The notes: generated from the sequence alone by a model not told the origin. Shown: positions 32,028-41,977, counted from the stretch's first letter. The stretch is 64,000 bases of DNA from Actinoalloteichus fjordicus (GCF_001941625.1 NZ_CP016076.1:2728001-2792000); one strand, 5' to 3'. Program-made: numbers and translations.

Positions 32028-34040
32028 ATGGCACGGTCGACGACCCCGCGACGCGGGGAATGGCAGCGAGCCTCGGCCGCCTCGGTCGCCAAGGTGTGCG
32101 TGAACCTTCCGCTGGCCCACCTCGACCACACCTTCGACTACCGAGTGCCCGCCCACCTTGACGAGCAGGCGCAGCCCGGTGTCCGGGTTCGCCTGCGATT
32201 CGCGGGGCAGCTCGTCGACGGATTCCTGCTCGACAGAATCGAGGAGTCGGACTTCGACGGGAAGCTGCTCTGGATCGACAAGGTCATCTCCCCGGAACCG
32301 GTGCTCAGCACGGAGATCGCGACGTTGGCCAGAGCGGTCGCGGACCGATACGCGGGCACTTTGACCGACGTACTCCGGCTCGCCATACCACCGCGTCACG
32401 CGGCGGTGGAGAAGGAGGACCGGCCGTGCGCCGCCGACCCGCCGCCGCGCCCCGACGTCGCGGGCTGGCGGCGTTATCAGCACGGTGAACAGCTCATCGG
32501 CGCACTCCATGCCGGGAAGCCCGCACGGGCCGTCTGGCAGGCGCTGCCCGGCGAGGACTGGCCCGCCCGATTCGCCGAGGCGGCCGCCTCGGTCGCCGCG
32601 ACCGGCCGGGGCGTCGTCATCGTGGTCCCCGACCAGCGAGACCTCCTGCGGGTGGCCGCCGCCTGCACGACGCTCTGCGGAGCGGACCAGGTCGCCGCGC
32701 TGTCCGCAGGACTCGGCCCGGCCCGGCGCTATCGACGTTGGCTCGCCGTGCGACGCGGTACCGCCCGCATCGTGGTCGGCACCAGATCCTCGGCCTTCGC
32801 ACCGGTCGCCGATCCCGGACTGTTCATCGTGTGGGACGACGGCGACGACGTGCACTCCGATCCCCATGCGCCGTATCCGCACACCCGTGAGGTGCTGGCC
32901 CTACGTGCCCACCTCATCGGCGCCGGGATGATCGTCGCGGGCTTCCCCCGCACCGCCGAGGCGCAGCTGCTGGTGGAGACCCGCTGGGCGCACGAGGTCA
33001 TCGCGACCCGGGCCGTGGTTCGTGCCACTGCACCACGAGTGGTGGCGGTCGGCGCCAGCGCCGAGCAGGAGGCCCGCGATCCGGCGGCGCACAGCGCCCG
33101 CCTGCCCGGCATCGCCTTCGAAGCGGCCAGAGCAGCCCTGGGTGCCGAGGCCCCCGTGCTGGTCCAGGTCCCTCGACGTGGCTACGTCCCGACCCTGGCC
33201 TGTGGACAGTGCCGGTCCCGCGCGCGGTGCAGGCGTTGCGCCGGACCGCTGGCTCTGCCCGGCTCGGCCGACGGGATGCCACGGCCCGCCGCCTGCCACT
33301 GGTGCGGTGCGACCGAGGCGGGCTTCCGTTGTCCCGACTGCGGATCGCGTCGGCTGCGTGCCGTCGTCGTCGGTGCCGGGCGGACTGCGGAAGAACTGGG
33401 ACGAGCCTTTCCCGGTGTCGTCGTGCGAACCTCCGGCGGCTCGGACGTGCTCGACACGATCCCGGCAGGCCCCGCCCTGGTGGTGTGCACGCCGGGGGCC
33501 GAGCCGTTGGCGCCGACGGGATACGGCGCCGCATTGCTGCTGGACGGCTGGGCACTGCTGACCCGGCCCGATCTGCGTGCCGAGGAGGAGGCACTGCGAC
33601 GGTGGCTGTCGGCCGCAGCCTTGGTGCGGTCCGCCGAGGCGGGCGGGCGGGTGGTCGTCATGGCCGAGTCCTCGCTGGCCCCGGTGCAGGCGCTCGTCTG
33701 GTGGGACCCGGTCCGACACGCGACCGCCGAACTCGCAGGCAGGCGGGAACTCGGCTTTCCGCCTGCGGCGCGGATGGCCGCTCTCGACGCCGTCCCGCAG
33801 GCCGTCGAGCAGGTGCAGGGACTGCTGCGTCTTCCCGAGGGAGCCGAGGTGCTCGGCCCGGTCCCGCTGGGCGAGGTGGACGCCGACGGCGGTGCGGTGC
33901 GGGAGCGGCTGCTGCTGCGGGCGCCCCGCAGCCAGGGACGTGCCCTCGCCGCCTCGGTCGCCGAGGCGCTCGCCATCCGCACCGCACGGAGGGAACCGGA
34001 CCCCGTTCGAGTACGAGTCGACCCGCTCGACCTCATTTGA
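32028..34040 (+). CDS. priA: PriA-like primosomal protein lacking the helicase motor motifs
   Basis: PriA normally recognises stalled forks and reloads the replisome. This 670-residue protein keeps the N-terminal 3'-DNA-binding domain (VAKVCVNLPLAHLDHTFDYRVP, residues 20-41) and the zinc module (CGQC, CRRC, CHWC and CPDC pairs, about residues 393-440). The helicase core is degenerate: no GxGKT/S Walker A follows the expected position and the DEEH box is replaced by VWDDGDD. This is the known actinobacterial form for which helicase activity is not expected. It may act as a structural restart or zinc-dependent assembly factor. The ATG appears leaderless. Confidence 0.9.
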   Translation: MARSTTPRRGEWQRASAASVAKVCVNLPLAHLDHTFDYRVPAHLDEQAQPGVRVRLRFAGQLVDGFLLDRIEESDFDGKLLWIDKVISPEPVLSTEIATLARAVADRYAGTLTDVLRLAIPPRHAAVEKEDRPCAADPPPRPDVAGWRRYQHGEQLIGALHAGKPARAVWQALPGEDWPARFAEAAASVAATGRGVVIVVPDQRDLLRVAAACTTLCGADQVAALSAGLGPARRYRRWLAVRRGTARIVVGTRSSAFAPVADPGLFIVWDDGDDVHSDPHAPYPHTREVLALRAHLIGAGMIVAGFPRTAEAQLLVETRWAHEVIATRAVVRATAPRVVAVGASAEQEARDPAAHSARLPGIAFEAARAALGAEAPVLVQVPRRGYVPTLACGQCRSRARCRRCAGPLALPGSADGMPRPAACHWCGATEAGFRCPDCGSRRLRAVVVGAGRTAEELGRAFPGVVVRTSGGSDVLDTIPAGPALVVCTPGAEPLAPTGYGAALLLDGWALLTRPDLRAEEEALRRWLSAAALVRSAEAGGRVVVMAESSLAPVQALVWWDPVRHATAELAGRRELGFPPAARMAALDAVPQAVEQVQGLLRLPEGAEVLGPVPLGEVDADGGAVRERLLLRAPRSQGRALAASVAEALAIRTARREPDPVRVRVDPLDLI

Positions 34041-34915
34041 GGCTTGCCCTCTCCTCGGCCACCGCCGGTGGTTCTGCCGGGCCGCAGTCTGCCCGTATCG
34101 GACAACCACAGCCTGGTTGTGACGACCACGGTTGCCTGCGGGAACCGCAGCCCCGTTCCGGCAACGCCTCGAACCTTCGAGGGACTCCTCGAACGCTGAC
34201 GCCGAAGCTGTTGAGGGCTGGGTCTTCACCCGGCTCATCGATTCCTGGGCTCACCGACCGCGCGACCGAGGAATACTTCTCGCGACCTGCCGAATCCGTC
34301 TCGGGGTCGCTGTCTGTGGGGTCCGAGGCGGCCACGGGCCGGGGATCGGTCCGGTGCCGCCGTACCGTGCGTGCCCGGACCCGGCCTGGCGGGAGAGTCC
34401 GGCCGGTCGGAACAATGCGGCCTCACTGGATTCGGCCTCACCGGATCTTGTCTGCCGCTTCGGGCAGGCGAAGGGTCGGCACCGAACCGGTCGGCAGGGC
34501 TGCGGCGGGTTCTGCGTATCGCGCACGGTGGTCGGCTACTGGAAGCCCTGGAGCTGATCGGGCGCGAGTGCGACGGCGCGCGACGGGGCGGCCGACCAGG
34601 TGCGGCCTGCCAGCGGCGTCGGCACGACCCGGTGCGGCCTTACCCGGACCAAAGGACGCGCTCCGCAAGGTGCTTCCGGATCACGGTCCCGCCGCGCGGT
34701 GCCGCCCGCAGCCCTCCGGTGGTCGGCGACGTCTGGTCGCCGACCACCATCGGTGCGCCGGGCATGACCGGGCGACGCCGAGCACACCACGGCTGTCGGT
34801 GACACCCGCCCGACGGTGTGGGCCGAGTCCTTCGTCTAGACCGTGGTCCACCTCGGCTCAGGTCGGCTCGACTCGGGTCGGCTCGATCTGCTTCAGCCTG
34901 AACTGATTCGGCGGA
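34041..34915. other. Intergenic region between convergent priA and rsmB
   Basis: Some 875 bases lie between the two stops without a credible gene. A weak 7-bp hairpin (ACAACCA/TGGTTGT, 34102-34120) could help terminate priA. A short imperfect repeat GGTCGGCTCGACTCGG/GGTCGGCTCGATC lies at 34861-34890. Confidence 0.55.
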
Positions 34916-36358
34916 TCAGCCGGTCGTCGGGGTCTCGCGGCGGAACAGCGCGCAGAACATGGCGTCGGTCCCGTGGCGATGTGGCCAGAGCTGGACACCG
35001 GGACCGTCGCCGAGCCGTGGGACGTCCGGGAAGAACGGCCTCGCGTCGAGCTGGATCACACCCTCGCGCTGTGCTGCCTGTCTCGCCACGTCGACCGTCT
35101 CCGCCAAATGCGGCGAGCACACGACATAGGCCACCACCCCGCCGGGCCGCACCAGCTCGAATGCCGCGCGGAGCAGCTCGCTCTGCAACCGGGCCAGCTC
35201 CGCGACGTCCGACGGCCTGCGCCGCCAGCGAGCCTCCGGCCTGCGCCGCAACGCGCCGAGCCCGGTGCACGGAGCATCGACCAGCACCCGGTCGAAGCCG
35301 CCCGCCTGCAGCCCGCTGTCGCGACCGTCCCCGACGTGCACGGTGACCGGCAGCCCACGGACCAGCGAGCGGATCAGATCGGCCCGGTGCACGGCCGGTT
35401 CCACGGCATCCAGGGTGCCGCCGTCGATACCAACCAGTGCACCTAGCAGCGCGGCCTTCCCACCTGGCCCGGCGCACAGGTCGAGCCAGCGGAGATCCGA
35501 GCCCTCGACCGACGGCCTGGTCAACGCCAGCGCGGCGAGCTGGCTGCCCTCGTCCTGCACACCGGCGAGGCGCTCCCGGACCGGTTCCAGGTCGGCAGGG
35601 TCGCCCGCGCCCGCTTCCAGCCGCACTCCATACGGGGAGTAGGGGGCCTCATCACCTCCGGTGACTGCGGCCAGCTCGGCCGAGCTGATCTCGCCAGGGC
35701 GGGCGACCAGGTGGACGGCCGGTCGTGCGTCGTCGGCGGCCAGCGCCTCGGCGAGTTCGTCCGCTGCCGGGCCGAGCGCAGCAGCGAAAGCCTCCGCGAC
35801 CCACCTCGGGTGCGCGTGACGCAGGGCCAGATGCCCGACCAGGTCCGATGTCGCGTCCGGGGCGAGCAACTCCATCCATTCGTCCTCGGTTCGCTCCGAG
35901 ACCCGCCGCAACACCGCGTTGGCGAACCCGGCGGCACCGCTGCCCGCCCGACCCCGCACCAGCTCCACCGTGGCCGACACGGCCGCGTGCGTCGGAATCC
36001 GGGTCCGCAGCAGCTGGTAACAGCCCAGCCGCAAGGCGTCGAGGACGACACCGTCGATCTCGTCGACCGGCCGGTCACTGCATTCGCCGAGCACCGTGTC
36101 CAACAGTCCGGTGGCCCGGCAGGCGCCATAGGTCAGCTCCGTGGCCAGCGCCGCGTCGCGGGTCGTCAGCCGTCGGTCCCGCAGCAGCCTCGGCAGCACC
36201 AGGTTCGCGTAGGCGTCCTTCTCTCGGACCGCCCCGAGCGCGTCCAACGCGGCCTCCCTGGCCGAATCCTGCGCAGGCGGGCGCCGCGGCCCCTGCCGAC
36301 CGCGCGGCGGCCCGGAAGGTCCGCCTCGGCGATCCCTTCGCGCGGGTGACGGGCTCAT
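34916..36358 (-). CDS. rsmB: 16S rRNA m5C967 methyltransferase (RsmB/Sun family)
   Basis: It methylates a cytosine of 16S rRNA. The 480-residue protein has a basic disordered N-terminus, a NusB-like RNA-binding domain (about residues 30-165) and a SAM methyltransferase domain with motif [36 protein letters not shown] (motif IV Cys) and the catalytic-Cys motif [13 protein letters not shown]. It overlaps fmt by four bases on the minus strand, forming a def-fmt-rsmB operon that joins initiator formylation, deformylation and rRNA modification, as is common in bacteria. Confidence 0.95.
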   Translation of the reverse strand: MSPSPARRDRRGGPSGPPRGRQGPRRPPAQDSAREAALDALGAVREKDAYANLVLPRLLRDRRLTTRDAALATELTYGACRATGLLDTVLGECSDRPVDEIDGVVLDALRLGCYQLLRTRIPTHAAVSATVELVRGRAGSGAAGFANAVLRRVSERTEDEWMELLAPDATSDLVGHLALRHAHPRWVAEAFAAALGPAADELAEALAADDARPAVHLVARPGEISSAELAAVTGGDEAPYSPYGVRLEAGAGDPADLEPVRERLAGVQDEGSQLAALALTRPSVEGSDLRWLDLCAGPGGKAALLGALVGIDGGTLDAVEPAVHRADLIRSLVRGLPVTVHVGDGRDSGLQAGGFDRVLVDAPCTGLGALRRRPEARWRRRPSDVAELARLQSELLRAAFELVRPGGVVAYVVCSPHLAETVDVARQAAQREGVIQLDARPFFPDVPRLGDGPGVQLWPHRHGTDAMFCALFRRETPTTG

Positions 36359-37284
36359 CGCAGCTCCTCGCCTTGCTCCATGCGTACCCCTCGTGCCCAG
36401 TCTGTCGCCGCCATCCGACGTTTGCCCTGCGCCTGTACCTCACCCAGTGCCACCGGGTCGGTCGCCGTCCCGACCAGCACGCGTTTGCGCTCGACGAGAA
36501 TGCGGCCCGGCGGCAACGGATCGTCGAAGACCACCGGCAGCACGGGACCGAGCTTGAGTCGCTCGTCCCGAAACCGGGCCCAGGGGCCGGGCTCCGGCGT
36601 CAGCGCCCTGGCCGCGCGGTCGACGGCGAGCGCGGGCAGGGTGAAGTCGAGCCGAGCGTCCTCCACGGTGATCTTCGCCGCATAGCTGACGTCGGCGGGA
36701 GGCTGCTCCTGCGCCGACACCGTGCCGTCCTCGATGCCGTCGAGGGTGGCGCTCAGCAGACCCGCACCCGACTCGGCGAGCCTGCCCAACAGCTCGCCCG
36801 CGGTGTCACGCCTGCCGATCCGCTCGGTGACCACCCCGAACACCGGACCCGCGTCGAGTTCCTTGACGATCCGGAACGTGCTCGCCCCGGTGATCTCGTC
36901 GCCCGCACGGATCGACGCCTGAACCGGCGCCGCGCCGCGCCAGGCAGGCAGTAGGGAGAAGTGCAGATTGATCCAGCCGTGACGCGGGATCGCCCGCGCG
37001 GCCTTCGGCAGCATGGCGCCGTAGGCGACCACCGGGGCGCAGTCCGGCGCCAGTTCCGTCAGCCGTGTCAGGAAGTCGGGATCGCCCGCCTTCGTCGGCG
37101 TCAGCACCTCGATGCCGTGCTCCTCCGCCAGCGCGGCCACCGGCGAGCGCAGCAGGCGCCGCCCTCGGCCCGCCGGGGCGTCCGGTCTGGTCACCACCGC
37201 GACGACCTCATGACGTGCCGAGTCGATCAGCGTGCGTAGCGCCGGGAGCGCGGGCTCCGGCGTGCCCGCGAAGACGAGTCGCAT
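36355..37284 (-). CDS. fmt: Methionyl-tRNA formyltransferase
   Basis: It formylates initiator Met-tRNA using 10-formyl-THF. The 309 residues start [16 protein letters not shown] and contain the catalytic and folate-binding region [17 protein letters not shown] (about residues 109-125; Phe replaces the more usual Pro after His) and the C-terminal OB-like domain from about residue 205. The start follows the def stop by six bases; GGAGG lies twelve bases upstream, inside the end of def. Confidence 0.96.
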   Translation of the reverse strand: MRLVFAGTPEPALPALRTLIDSARHEVVAVVTRPDAPAGRGRRLLRSPVAALAEEHGIEVLTPTKAGDPDFLTRLTELAPDCAPVVAYGAMLPKAARAIPRHGWINLHFSLLPAWRGAAPVQASIRAGDEITGASTFRIVKELDAGPVFGVVTERIGRRDTAGELLGRLAESGAGLLSATLDGIEDGTVSAQEQPPADVSYAAKITVEDARLDFTLPALAVDRAARALTPEPGPWARFRDERLKLGPVLPVVFDDPLPPGRILVERKRVLVGTATDPVALGEVQAQGKRRMAATDWARGVRMEQGEELR

Positions 37285-37290
37285 GGTCTT

Positions 37291-37836
37291 CTAGTACCTC
37301 CGTGCCAGCGCGGGTGAGAGTTCCTCGGTGGAGACGTCGTCACCGTCGAACCAGGCGGTCTGTCGGATGTCCCGCATCACGCGGGCTGCCGTGTCCGGGG
37401 ACAGTCGATCGATATAGAGCACGCCGTCGAGGTGATCGATCTCGTGTTGCAGGCACCGGGCCAGCAGCCCCTCGCCCTGGACCTGAACCGCTTCGCCGTG
37501 CACGTTCCAGCCGGTCGCCAGCACGCGATTCGCCCGCCTGCACGGCCTGCTCATGCCGGGAATGGACAGGCAGCCCTCCGGCTCCTCGTCGAGATCGTGC
37601 CCGAGCAGCCGCACCGTGGGATTGACCAGATGTCCGGCGTGCCCTGCGCAGTGATAGGCGAAGACCCGGCGGCCCACACCGATCTGCGGCGCTGCGATCC
37701 CGGCGCCGCCCTGCTGCTCCATGGTGTCCCACAGATCCTGGACTAGGGCGCGCAGCGCCTTGTCGAAGTCGACGACCTCCCGAGCTCTGGTGCGGAGCAC
37801 CGGATCACCGAAGAACGTGATGGGCTGGACGGACAC
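37291..37836 (-). CDS. def: Peptide deformylase
   Basis: This metalloenzyme removes the N-formyl group from nascent proteins. The 181 residues show the three family motifs GGAGIAAPQIG (about residue 43), EGCLSIPG (Cys metal ligand, about residue 88) and QHEIDHLDG (two His ligands and the catalytic Glu, about residue 130). The start is GTG with GAGGAG upstream. It is first in the def-fmt-rsmB minus-strand operon and divergent from the sigma-factor gene. Confidence 0.96.
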   Translation of the reverse strand: MSVQPITFFGDPVLRTRAREVVDFDKALRALVQDLWDTMEQQGGAGIAAPQIGVGRRVFAYHCAGHAGHLVNPTVRLLGHDLDEEPEGCLSIPGMSRPCRRANRVLATGWNVHGEAVQVQGEGLLARCLQHEIDHLDGVLYIDRLSPDTAARVMRDIRQTAWFDGDDVSTEELSPALARRY

Positions 37837-38046
37837 GAGGCTCCTCGTCCCAGGGGGACACTCGCCGGGTCGTTGGTCGCCAGGAGTCTAGCCGGCGACG
37901 GCCGAGGACCCGGTGCGGTGCGAACGGTGGCGGACTGATCGGCCCGCTGCCGGATCGGTTCGGGAATCCGGCGATTCCGTGCAACACCGTGTCGTGTTCG
38001 GCGACCAGTCACCGTGACCTTGCACTTGAACCCCGAGGAGACCGCC

Positions 38047-38670
38047 GTGGCGAAGAGTCCACCGAATGCGGCTCAGGGAGAGGGGCCGTTGCCTGCCGAG
38101 CAGATTCCCCTCGCCGCGCTCGCCGACGCTGCGCTGTGGCAGCGTTCGGCGCAAGGCGACCACGCGGCCTTCGGCGCGCTGTTCGAACGCCATTCCGAGG
38201 CGGTGTGGAATCACGCCTATCGCCTGACCGCATCGTGGAGCACCGCCGAGGACCTGACCTCCTCGACGTTCCTCGCCGCGTGGCATCGACGTGCCGACAT
38301 GCGGTTGACGCGAGAGAGCGCCCTGCCCTGGCTGTTCACCGTCGCGGGCAACCTCGCCCGCACCGAGTTCCGGGGCAGAAGCAGGCTCCGCCGAGCGCTG
38401 AGTCGGCTGGGCGGCGACCGGGAACCGGTCACCGACCACGCCGAGCGGGTCGAGGACCGACTCGACGGCGAGGACAGGCTGCGGCGCGTCCTGGCGGCCG
38501 TCGACCGGCTGCCTCGGGCGGAACGAGAGGCGGTCCAGCTCTGTCTGCTGGGCGAGCTCTCGACCGCCGAGGCGGCCGATGCGCTCGGCATCGCCGAGGT
38601 CTCCCTCCGATCCCGTATCTCGCGTGCCCGCTCCCGGCTGCGCGCGCTGCTCGCCCTGGAGGCACGATGA
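38047..38670 (+). CDS. ECF-type RNA polymerase sigma factor
   Basis: This is an extracytoplasmic-function sigma factor of 207 residues. Region 2 is HAAFGALFERHSEAVWNHAYRLTASWSTAEDLTSSTFLAAW (in pieces, about residues 40-80), and region 4 is VDRLPRAEREAVQLCLLGELSTAEAADALGI (about 155-185) followed by the recognition helix SLRSRISRARSRLR. I chose GTG 38047 with GAGGAG six bases upstream; GTG 38014 is an alternative. A dyad AACAC-N6-GTGTT (37983-37998) lies upstream. The stop overlaps the next gene (ATGA), whose product has an anti-sigma-like layout. Confidence 0.92.
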   Translation: MAKSPPNAAQGEGPLPAEQIPLAALADAALWQRSAQGDHAAFGALFERHSEAVWNHAYRLTASWSTAEDLTSSTFLAAWHRRADMRLTRESALPWLFTVAGNLARTEFRGRSRLRRALSRLGGDREPVTDHAERVEDRLDGEDRLRRVLAAVDRLPRAEREAVQLCLLGELSTAEAADALGIAEVSLRSRISRARSRLRALLALEAR

Positions 38671-40046
38671 ACGACGACTTCGATCTGCCACCGCGTCGCG
38701 AACTTCCGCAGGAGGTCCGTGATCGGATGAGGTTTCGCCTTCGGCAGGGACTCGAGGGAGCAGGCTCGGCGCAGTCGAGGGCGAGCCGCCTTCGCGCCCC
38801 GGTTCTCGTCGCAGCCTCGGTGGGCCTGCTCGCGATGGCGGCGGTGGTGACGACCAACGTTCTCGCGGGCGATGCGGACGGCCCGGCCGGGCCTGCGCCG
38901 TCCGGTGAATCGGAAGCGTCCGAGGTGCCCGTCGGCGACGAGCCGTTCGATCGGTGCGGCGCGGCCGTCGCGGAGGCGGGGGCCGGCGAACAGTTCCCGG
39001 ACCCGGGCTCCTGGACGGTCTCCAAGACCTTGTTCGACGGACAGGTCCTGGAGATCGAGGCGGCGGACCAGCGCTTCTTCTGTCACGTCACGGCGCGGTG
39101 GGCTCACGTGAGCGACCCTGCGGCGGCTGTCGCCGAACCCACCGACGACCGTCCGGTGGCCAGTATCGAGGTGACGGCGACGGGGAGCATCCTCGGACGG
39201 GTACCCGCGGACTACGGCGGAGAGTTCCCCTACGGGCTGTACTTCGAGGTGAGGGACGGCCAGGGGACCCTCACGGTCGACGTCGTCGTCGAGGACGGTG
39301 TGTTCTTCGCGCCGATGCACGGCGACCAGACCTTCGCCGAGGACTACCTGCCCTCGGCGGAGTTCTACCGCACCGGGCCCGCGCCTGAATATCAGCAGAT
39401 CCCACTCGGCGATCTTCCCCCGGTCGCTCCCTTCCTGGTTGCGGTGGAAGACCGCCCCGACGCGGTGGAGGAATGGGAACAAGAGCGTGATCCCGGGCCT
39501 GATGCGCCGGGCGGCCCCGAAGACGAGGAGTGGGCGAGCACGGCTCCGGGCCAGGGCGTGGCGGAGAACGAGTGGCTGCGTCAGTGCCTGGAGGATTCCG
39601 CGTCGACGAGCCCGCAGTCGTGGCGGGCAGGGCCTGCCTTCTCGGTCTACCCGGAATCCGGCGCGGTCCCGAGGATATTGGTCGCCAGGACCAGGGCCGC
39701 GATGGGCATGTGCTGGCTGAACGCGGCGACGCCGGGGCCCGGTGCCACCAGCAGCCTGTGGGCGGCCAAACACCTCCCCGAGGACGTGACCGAGACGACT
39801 CCGGTGATGGCGGAGTTCGTCGAAGGGGGCGAGGCGCAGGCCGTCTGGGGAGTGGTTCCCGAGGAGGTGAGCAGGCTCGTGATCGTCGTCTCCGGCGGTG
39901 CCGAGGTGGACGCGTTGATCGAGGCGGGCATGTATGCCGCCCGGCTCCCGGAGGACAGCGCCCGGGAGGGCGACACCGCCTCCTTCCGGGCTTACGACGC
40001 CGCAGGGGCACTCATCGACGAGCAGGAGTTCCTGCTCGAGTGGTGA
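38667..40046 (+). CDS. Single-span membrane protein, likely partner or anti-sigma of the ECF factor
   Basis: This 459-residue protein has a short cytoplasmic N-terminus (about 43 residues, charged), one membrane helix (APVLVAASVGLLAMAAVVTTNVLAG, in pieces about residues 44-68) and a large extracytoplasmic domain with four or more Cys that could form disulphides (DRCG, FFCH, RQCLED, GMCWL). The topology and the ATGA overlap with the ECF gene fit an anti-sigma or signal-sensing partner. However, I see no clear zinc HxxxCxxC motif in the short N-terminus, so classical ZAS anti-sigma function is not supported. GGAGG precedes the start. Confidence 0.7.
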   Translation: MNDDFDLPPRRELPQEVRDRMRFRLRQGLEGAGSAQSRASRLRAPVLVAASVGLLAMAAVVTTNVLAGDADGPAGPAPSGESEASEVPVGDEPFDRCGAAVAEAGAGEQFPDPGSWTVSKTLFDGQVLEIEAADQRFFCHVTARWAHVSDPAAAVAEPTDDRPVASIEVTATGSILGRVPADYGGEFPYGLYFEVRDGQGTLTVDVVVEDGVFFAPMHGDQTFAEDYLPSAEFYRTGPAPEYQQIPLGDLPPVAPFLVAVEDRPDAVEEWEQERDPGPDAPGGPEDEEWASTAPGQGVAENEWLRQCLEDSASTSPQSWRAGPAFSVYPESGAVPRILVARTRAAMGMCWLNAATPGPGATSSLWAAKHLPEDVTETTPVMAEFVEGGEAQAVWGVVPEEVSRLVIVVSGGAEVDALIEAGMYAARLPEDSAREGDTASFRAYDAAGALIDEQEFLLEW

Positions 40047-40060
40047 CGGCTCCGGTCGCC

Positions 40061-40066
40061 TACGGT
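40061..40066 (+). promoter_or_regulatory. -10 box (TACGGT) for leaderless mmuM
   Basis: TACGGT ends seven bases before the GTG at 40074. No ribosome site is seen. Confidence 0.5.
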
Positions 40067-40073
40067 GGCGTGG

Positions 40074-41204
40074 GTGACGGACGGCGAGTTCGACAGGCTG
40101 CCCGTGCTCGGTGAGCCGTGGCTCAGCAGCGGCAGGCCCGTCGTCTTGGACGGCGGGCTTGCCACCGAGCTGGAGCGCAGGGGACATGACCTCTCCGGTG
40201 CCCTGTGGTCGGCGCGTCTCCTGCGGGACGCCCCCGAGGAGATCGTGGCCGCCCATCGCGCCTTCTTTCTCGCAGGCGCACAGGTGGCCATCACGGCGAG
40301 CTACCAGGCGAGCCTGCCGGGCTTGGCGGCGGCGGGCGTCGACCGGGCCGAGGCCGCCGCGCTGCTGTCCTCCAGCGTCGCACTCGCCCGACGGGCCCGA
40401 GACGAGATCGTGGCCGGACGACTGACCCGGTCGGCGGCTTCGTCGTCCCAGGACTCCCGAGACGTCGCCTGCCCCGTCGATGGTGGCCGGATCGACCCGG
40501 CCGCGACCCGGCATCGCGGCGCGGCCGCGCGGTCGAACTCGGTCGACCACGGTGGGACGCAGGCAGAAGCGCGAGCGCCGGGGGAGCGGACCGCCGACCG
40601 TGGGGAAGCGGAGCAGCGGCTCCTGGTCGCCGCCTCGATCGGCCCCTATGGCGCGTACCTGGCCGACGGCTCGGAATACCGAGGCCGGTATGGCCTGACC
40701 GTCGGTCAGCTTCGAGCCTTCCACCGACCCCGCCTCCGGCTGCTGGCCGAGACAGCGCCGGACCTGCTCGCGATCGAGACCATTCCCGACGTCGACGAGG
40801 CTGCGGCCGTGCTCGCCGAACTCGACGGGCTGGGGCTGCCCGCCTGGCTGACCTTCACCTCCACCGGGATGCACACCAGGGCAGGCCAGCCCCTGGCCGA
40901 GGCCTTCGCGATGGTGCGGGGCCGAGCAGACGTCGTGGCCGTGGGGGTGAACTGTGCCAGCCCGGTCGGCGTTGCCGAGGTGGTGCGACTCGCCGCCGAG
41001 TGCAGCGGTAAACCGGTGGTGGTCTACCCCGACGGCGGTGAGGTCTGGAATGCCTCGGAGCGGGCCTGGGCCGGACCCGGCCGGTTTCGTCCCGGCGACG
41101 TCCGCGACTGGATCGCAGCGGGTGCCCGCCTGGTCGGCGGCTGCTGCCGCGTCCGACCCGCCGAGATCGCGGCGCTGGCGGCCGAGGTCGACGCCTGCAC
41201 GTGA
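40074..41204 (+). CDS. mmuM: Homocysteine S-methyltransferase
   Basis: This zinc enzyme transfers a methyl group, probably from S-methylmethionine, to homocysteine. Its 376 residues include VVLDGGLATELERRGHDL (about residue 24), the first zinc Cys in GVNCASP and the paired Cys in VGGCCRVRP near the C-terminus. Compared with typical ~310-residue MmuM proteins there is an extra Arg/Ser/Asp-rich segment of roughly 60 residues (about 120-180), between the EIVAGRL and LLVAASIGPYGAYLADGSEY parts, of low-complexity character. The GTG 40074 appears leaderless; starting 9 bases upstream at GTG 40065 is also in frame. Confidence 0.9.
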   Translation: MTDGEFDRLPVLGEPWLSSGRPVVLDGGLATELERRGHDLSGALWSARLLRDAPEEIVAAHRAFFLAGAQVAITASYQASLPGLAAAGVDRAEAAALLSSSVALARRARDEIVAGRLTRSAASSSQDSRDVACPVDGGRIDPAATRHRGAAARSNSVDHGGTQAEARAPGERTADRGEAEQRLLVAASIGPYGAYLADGSEYRGRYGLTVGQLRAFHRPRLRLLAETAPDLLAIETIPDVDEAAAVLAELDGLGLPAWLTFTSTGMHTRAGQPLAEAFAMVRGRADVVAVGVNCASPVGVAEVVRLAAECSGKPVVVYPDGGEVWNASERAWAGPGRFRPGDVRDWIAAGARLVGGCCRVRPAEIAALAAEVDACT

Positions 41205-41961
41205 CTCGTGCGGACCGATCGGCGCGGGCGGGGGCTCGGGCCGAGCGGACGAGTGGTTTCCGGCCTGCCGGGCGGGTGCGCCGGCCTCGGCACGATCCGG
41301 TGCAGAGGGTGAGGACAGACCCGACCACCCGCTGATGGTGACTTCGGTGACAGCCGTCGGACACACCTCCCCGTTGCTCACCGAGCCCCCTTCGCCTGCG
41401 GCGTGGGCGACCGTCGTGGGGGCGACGTGATCGACCGTTCTCGGCAGCGACGTGTGCGGCGACCCGGCCGAGGAGCCGAGAGGTTCTCGGCGGTGAGTCG
41501 ATGCCGCCCCGTGCTGAGCGGTGGGCCACGGCAGCCGTGCCAGGACGACGGCGGCCACCCGAGCGCGGGCACCTGCGAGGCCGTCATCGTCGGCGTGATC
41601 GGGGATACGGGTGGCGCCCTCGCCTGCGGCCCGGTCGGGACGACCCACGCCGGCAGCTCTCGGCCCTGCCCGCCCCCTTCGACAGCCCGGCGGGCCCAGG
41701 GCATTGCTGAGCAGCCCGGCGACGAACCCGGCCAGGGCGAGAAGCCCGGAGCCCGTTTGCCGTGGCTCGCGCCGCCCGGCCGCGATGATCGCTCGGGCCG
41801 ACCTGGCGACGACCATCGTCCGCATGCGAGACCACCGGCGAGCGGACCGCCGTGACGGTGGGTGAGCCGCAGGCTCGGCGAGCCACGGCGCCGCCGTGGC
41901 GGGCGCGGTGCGGCGGGTGTCGAACAGTTGAGGAGTGTGGTGAGAAGTCATGATTCGATGA

Positions 41962-41977
41962 TCGAACAGGTGTTCGA
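41962..41977. promoter_or_regulatory. Perfect LexA/SOS box
   Basis: TCGAACAGGTGTTCGA matches the actinobacterial SOS consensus TCGAAC-N4-GTTCGA at all twelve specified positions. It is the only such match I noticed in the window. The target gene is unclear; the nearest credible gene downstream on the plus strand is rpe, 625 bases away. Confidence 0.7.

Noticed and set aside
34132-34557. 141-codon frame between priA and rsmB
   Set aside because: It has no ribosome site, no domain and an irregular third-position pattern.
41584-41951. SOS-controlled membrane protein on the minus strand next to the LexA box
   Set aside because: A hydrophobic segment is present, but the frame does not end for several kilobases and alternative frames show no LysM or cell-division inhibitor similarity.
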